A stretch of 35,681 bases of DNA. Source: Bacteroides muris (ex Afrizal et al. 2022) (GTDB lineage: Bacteria > Bacteroidota > Bacteroidia > Bacteroidales > Bacteroidaceae). The DNA lies in the NCBI RefSeq assembly GCF_004793475.1, contig NZ_SRYZ01000038.1, positions 1 to 35,681 on the forward strand. The letters are read 5' to 3'. The translations under genes and the position numbers were made by a program. Shown here piece after piece: positions 32,734 to 35,681 of this stretch (its first letter is position 1; the number at the start of each line of letters is the position of its first letter). Under the pieces are notes generated by a model. It did no database searches. It saw only the letters and a program-made list of their open reading frames with translations, and was not told where the DNA came from.

Positions 32734-32773
32734 GAAAGGAATAAGGGGGACGGAAAGTCCCCTTATTCCTTTC
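32734..32773 (+). terminator. Strong hairpin after the OPT gene
   Basis: The arms 32734-32751 and 32757-32773 pair over 17 bases with one bulged G and a GGAAA loop, starting 26 bases after the stop. There is only a short T run in the 3' arm, but the stem is long and symmetrical, so it may act in both directions. Confidence 0.8.
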
Positions 32774-32801
32774 AGACCAAATAACTTTAAATATAAGAAA
32801 C

Positions 32802-33671
32802 ATGAAAAAGATTCTATTATTCTTTTCTTTATTTACAACGGCCCTATTATTTGCACAAAATCCCGTCGAATTGCCTTTATGGCCCGACAAAGCCCCCAAC
32901 AACAGCAGACCGTCCGAAGCAGAACAGAACTATAACAGTGAATGGGTAACCAACATTACCGTCCCTACCCTCACCATCTTCCCGGCTTCCCAGCCCAACG
33001 GTATGGCCATCATCATGTGTCCGGGAGGCGCTTACAGCGGTCTTGCCATGCGCCACGAAGGACTCGACATGGCCTCCTGGCTCAATGCACAAGGCATTAC
33101 GTACGCAGTACTGAAGTACCGCATGCCCAACGGCCACAATGAAATCCCCCTTTCTGATGCCGAACAAGCCATTCGCCTCATACGCGAACATGCTGCCGAG
33201 TGGGGCGTCAACCCTCAGCGCGTAGGCATCATGGGAGCCTCTGCAGGCGGACATCTGGCCGCTTCGCTAGCCACTCTCTACAGCAGTGACAAAACCCGTC
33301 CCGATTTTCAGATACTGTTCTATCCGGTCATCTCCATGCAACCGGGTATCACTCATGGAGGCTCACGCACCAATCTCCTCGGAGAAAACCCGTCTCAGGA
33401 ACTGGAACAGAAATACTCACTCGAAAGACAGGTATCGGCACGCACCCCCCAAGCTTTCATCATGCTTTCTTCGGATGACGATGCGGTGCCACCCATCAAT
33501 GGCATCGGCTATTTCCTCGCCCTGCGCGACCATAAAGTACCTGCCAGCCTGCATGCCTACCCTACCGGCGGACATGGCTGGGGATTCCGTGACAACTTCC
33601 CCTACAAGCGTCAATGGACCGAAGAACTGGAGAAGTGGCTGCGTGAAGGGCTCGTATTCCCCGGCCTCTGA
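32802..33671 (+). CDS. Exported alpha/beta hydrolase, esterase-like
   Basis: A 289-residue secreted hydrolase. The signal peptide ends LFAQ (about residue 19). The nucleophile Ser147 lies in GASAGGH, an oxyanion-type CPGGAY stretch comes earlier, an acidic residue lies in SSDDDAVPP and the catalytic His in PTGGHGWGF. This is the BD-FAE/acetyl-xylan-esterase-like group, often deacetylating or de-esterifying plant polysaccharides. No carbohydrate-utilisation genes are next to it, so the substrate is uncertain. It has its own unit between two hairpins. Confidence 0.85.
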   Translation: MKKILLFFSLFTTALLFAQNPVELPLWPDKAPNNSRPSEAEQNYNSEWVTNITVPTLTIFPASQPNGMAIIMCPGGAYSGLAMRHEGLDMASWLNAQGITYAVLKYRMPNGHNEIPLSDAEQAIRLIREHAAEWGVNPQRVGIMGASAGGHLAASLATLYSSDKTRPDFQILFYPVISMQPGITHGGSRTNLLGENPSQELEQKYSLERQVSARTPQAFIMLSSDDDAVPPINGIGYFLALRDHKVPASLHAYPTGGHGWGFRDNFPYKRQWTEELEKWLREGLVFPGL

Positions 33672-33744
33672 ATCTGCCTCAAAAGAATTTATAAATATTT
33701 AATCCGGCAGTATTGAATTTAATTCCCCCGTATTAAGCTTTTAT

Positions 33745-33778
33745 AAAAAGGATGTAGTAAATTTGCTGCATCCTTTTT
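33745..33778 (+). terminator. Hairpin terminator after the hydrolase, with a -7-like box in its loop
   Basis: The arms 33745-33757 and 33766-33778 pair over 13 positions with one G-T pair, ending in five T residues. The loop contains TAAATTTG (33758-33765), which fits TAnnTTTG, so the same bases could be the promoter of the following gene. No good -33 box is seen. Confidence 0.7.
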
Positions 33779-33813
33779 ACGTTTAAGAACAGTAATAATC
33801 AAAAGAAAGAAAA

Positions 33814-34602
33814 ATGAAAACAATGACTAAATTTATGTTCAGCGCCCTCTGTGCGGCAACTCTGGTAACTTCCGTTTCTGCCCAGGGAGGGAAAGATATG
33901 TTGAGCAATGGAATAAAGTATCTGGATGTGCCATACGTGGCCCATACGCTGGAGGCAGATGGTCCCGAGGAACTCGTCATCAACTGCGATGAGGTAGACT
34001 GCACCACGCTGGTGGAATATGTGCTGGCAGAGACACTCACCCCCAAATTGGCCGACGGAGACATTTCGGAAAGCGCTTTCGCCGATAACCTGCAGAAAAT
34101 CCGTTACCGTGACGGTAAAATCGACGGGTACACTTCCCGCCTGCATTATATTGCCGACTGGATAAACAATGGCGTACGCAACGGCTTCCTTCAGGATGTA
34201 ACGGATGCCATGAGTCCCGACACCGAACAGTTATCAATCTCCTACATGTCTTCCCACCCCCAACTCTACAAGCAGCTGGCAAATTCTCCGGAGAACGTAG
34301 CCAAAATGAAGAAGATAGAGCAATCCTTGTCCGGCAAGGAAGTTCACTATCTTCCCAAAGCCAAACTTCCCGCCGATGGCCTTCCGTGGATTAAAGACGG
34401 CGATATCATAGCCATCACCACCAACACTCCGGGGCTGGATGTAGCCCACATGGGAATCGCTTTCTATGCAGACAGCAAACTCCTGCTGGTACACGCTTCC
34501 TCTACCGACAAGAAAGTGGTGGCCTCCAAGGTCTCCTTGTCACAAATGCTGAAAGACAATAATAAGTGGACGGGAATACGGGTGCTGAGAATGAAGAAAT
34601 AA
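33814..34602 (+). CDS. DUF1460 N-acetylmuramoyl-L-alanine amidase-like protein
   Basis: A 262-residue exported protein. The signal peptide ends around residue 23 (VSAQ). The mature part fits the DUF1460 family, an NlpC/P60-related amidase group active on peptidoglycan fragments. The candidate nucleophile Cys63 is in VDCTTLVEY, the candidate His212 in VAHMGIAF, and a second His lies in LVHASS. The family is reported to cleave anhydro-muropeptides in Bacteroidota. The upstream A-rich stretch supports the start at 33814. Confidence 0.85.
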   Translation: MKTMTKFMFSALCAATLVTSVSAQGGKDMLSNGIKYLDVPYVAHTLEADGPEELVINCDEVDCTTLVEYVLAETLTPKLADGDISESAFADNLQKIRYRDGKIDGYTSRLHYIADWINNGVRNGFLQDVTDAMSPDTEQLSISYMSSHPQLYKQLANSPENVAKMKKIEQSLSGKEVHYLPKAKLPADGLPWIKDGDIIAITTNTPGLDVAHMGIAFYADSKLLLVHASSTDKKVVASKVSLSQMLKDNNKWTGIRVLRMKK

Positions 34603-34616
34603 GGTGAAATACTATA

Positions 34617-34664
34617 ATATGGAAAAGGCGATGGAGAATCAAATCTTCATCGCCTTTTCCATAT
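34617..34664. terminator. Bidirectional terminator between convergent genes
   Basis: A perfect 17-bp inverted repeat (34617-34633 with 34648-34664) with a 14-base spacer lies between the DUF1460 stop and the stop of the minus-strand gene. The A- and T-rich outer ends give tails for both strands. Confidence 0.88.
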
Positions 34665-34680
34665 ATATGATTGTTCGTTC

Positions 34681-35681
34681 CTATTCCTCCACGACAATAT
34701 ATTCATCAATATTCCGTGTTTCTTTACTGAAGTTCACACCTACTTTCACTAATTTCCTGCCATCCAAGGTATAAGGAATCAGATACCCCTTCTCATCTAT
34801 TTGTTTCAGAGCTGCGTCGGCTGTACCGTCCAGTTTGAACTCAAAAACATAAATAGCGGTAGGGGTATGAACTACTGCGTCCGCACGACCACGGCTGCTG
34901 CGAACCTCGGACCGGATGAACTGTCCCAGCAAAGTAAACACTACATGAAAAATAACCTGATAATGACGTTCCGTATCATCACTCAACTCGTACGGAATAC
35001 CGGAGAAGAATATCTTAAGACGCTCCATAAACGCCTCCACATCTCCACTCTTCAATTCACGCATGAATTTAGCGATGTGGAAACCAGTCTCATCATTGGA
35101 TACATTGGTATAATAGGGTACCAGAAAATTCAGAAAGCCGTAACGTACCTCATCATTCGGAAAGCCTAAAGTGTATAGCTTCACATCATCATCATACCCT
35201 TTTATGGTCAAATAACCACTTTGATAAATCATCGGAAGAGGATTATTTGTTTCCGCACGATATTCAGAGAAAGCGGAAGCCAGCACTTCCACTCCATCTA
35301 TCAATAGACGTATATCGTAATCACTCTGCTTCAGCAAGTCAACCAAGTAAGTAGGTGTGCCGGTCTGAAACCAATAGTGCCCCATCTCTTCTGCATCAAA
35401 AGCATTCAATACACTGAACGGATTGAACATTCCTACACCTTCCGGATGAAAATGGTAACCATCATATTGACGTTCCATCAAATCAATCACTTCTTGTAAG
35501 GATATCCCTCTTCGTTTAGCCAGTCTCTCAAGTTCCGGCAGAAAGGTTTTCAACAACTCCTCTTTGGTAATACCACACAAAGCAGCGTAAGGAGACTTCA
35601 TGCTGATATCATTCAGCTGATTCAAGTCACTGAACACACTTACTTGCGCAAACTTGGTCACTCCGGTCAGGAAAACAAAAC
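34681..35681 (-). CDS. AAA-ATPase-like/PD-(D/E)XK nuclease-domain protein (partial, N terminus beyond window)
   Basis: This is the C-terminal 330 or so residues of a protein that runs off the right edge. The frame stays open to 35681 with FLTGVTKFAQ, the family's usual sequence at the end of the ATPase domain, so a GTG at 35661 is not the start. The visible part includes YDGYHFHPEG and a C-terminal PD-(D/E)XK nuclease-like block (GRADAVVHTPTAIYVFEFKLDG), with the acidic D, E and K of that fold. Such AAA/DUF1703-type proteins are very common in Bacteroidota, often in several copies. Their cellular role is not known. Confidence 0.82.
   Translation of the reverse strand, partial: FVFLTGVTKFAQVSVFSDLNQLNDISMKSPYAALCGITKEELLKTFLPELERLAKRRGISLQEVIDLMERQYDGYHFHPEGVGMFNPFSVLNAFDAEEMGHYWFQTGTPTYLVDLLKQSDYDIRLLIDGVEVLASAFSEYRAETNNPLPMIYQSGYLTIKGYDDDVKLYTLGFPNDEVRYGFLNFLVPYYTNVSNDETGFHIAKFMRELKSGDVEAFMERLKIFFSGIPYELSDDTERHYQVIFHVVFTLLGQFIRSEVRSSRGRADAVVHTPTAIYVFEFKLDGTADAALKQIDEKGYLIPYTLDGRKLVKVGVNFSKETRNIDEYIVVEE

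Overview
The window looks like a chromosomal segment from a gut Bacteroides or close relative (Bacteroidota). The evidence is the TAnnTTTG-type -7 promoter boxes, the weak Shine-Dalgarno signals, SusC-like and XusA-like TonB-dependent receptors, DUF4374, DUF1573 and DUF1460 proteins, and the fused cbi genes. Most of the sequence is moderately GC-rich. The first gene is strikingly AT-rich.

The left third (1-12.1 kb) is a cobalamin-riboswitch-linked envelope uptake region. Two intact cobalamin riboswitches sit back to back (about 180-366 on minus, 428-612 on plus). The plus-strand one leads an operon that encodes an AT-rich unknown lipoprotein, a TonB-dependent receptor, a DUF4374 surface lipoprotein and an exported CbiK-type chelatase. 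A PepSY membrane protein follows from its own promoter. Receptor, DUF4374 protein and PepSY protein resemble a Xus xenosiderophore system, here with a chelatase added. A second receptor and second exported CbiK paralogue follow with no visible riboswitch.

The middle (12.1-21.7 kb) holds an AraC regulator and four bifunctional corrin-ring genes, cbiHC, cbiET, cbiGF and cbiJD. A small outer-membrane barrel gene overlaps the end of cbiJD, and a choloylglycine-hydrolase-family enzyme follows. Two intergenic gaps here carry arrays of short direct repeats with 21-22 bp periodicity (12106-12192 and 14729-14810).

On the minus strand at 21.7-29.3 kb lie a tight btuF-btuC-btuD-MATE operon (B12 or corrinoid ABC import plus a coupled exporter) and an rclA-rclC pair with an AraC regulator, which resembles the reactive-chlorine resistance locus. 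cbiL (precorrin-2 C20-methyltransferase) stands alone at 29.4 kb on plus. With it, the window encodes CbiL, H, F, G, D, J, T, E and C, most of the route from sirohydrochlorin to cobyrinate. CbiA, CbiP, CbiB, the nucleotide-loop genes and any cytoplasmic cobaltochelatase are not in the window.

The right end (30.2-35.7 kb) is housekeeping or accessory: a DUF1573 protein, an OPT transporter, an exported alpha/beta hydrolase, a DUF1460 amidase-like protein and the C-terminal part of an AAA/PD-(D/E)XK protein cut by the window edge. Clear hairpin terminators separate most of these units.

The most interesting candidates are the riboswitch-controlled Xus-like plus periplasmic-chelatase module with its unexplained AT-rich lipoprotein, and the two phased repeat arrays inside the cobalamin locus.
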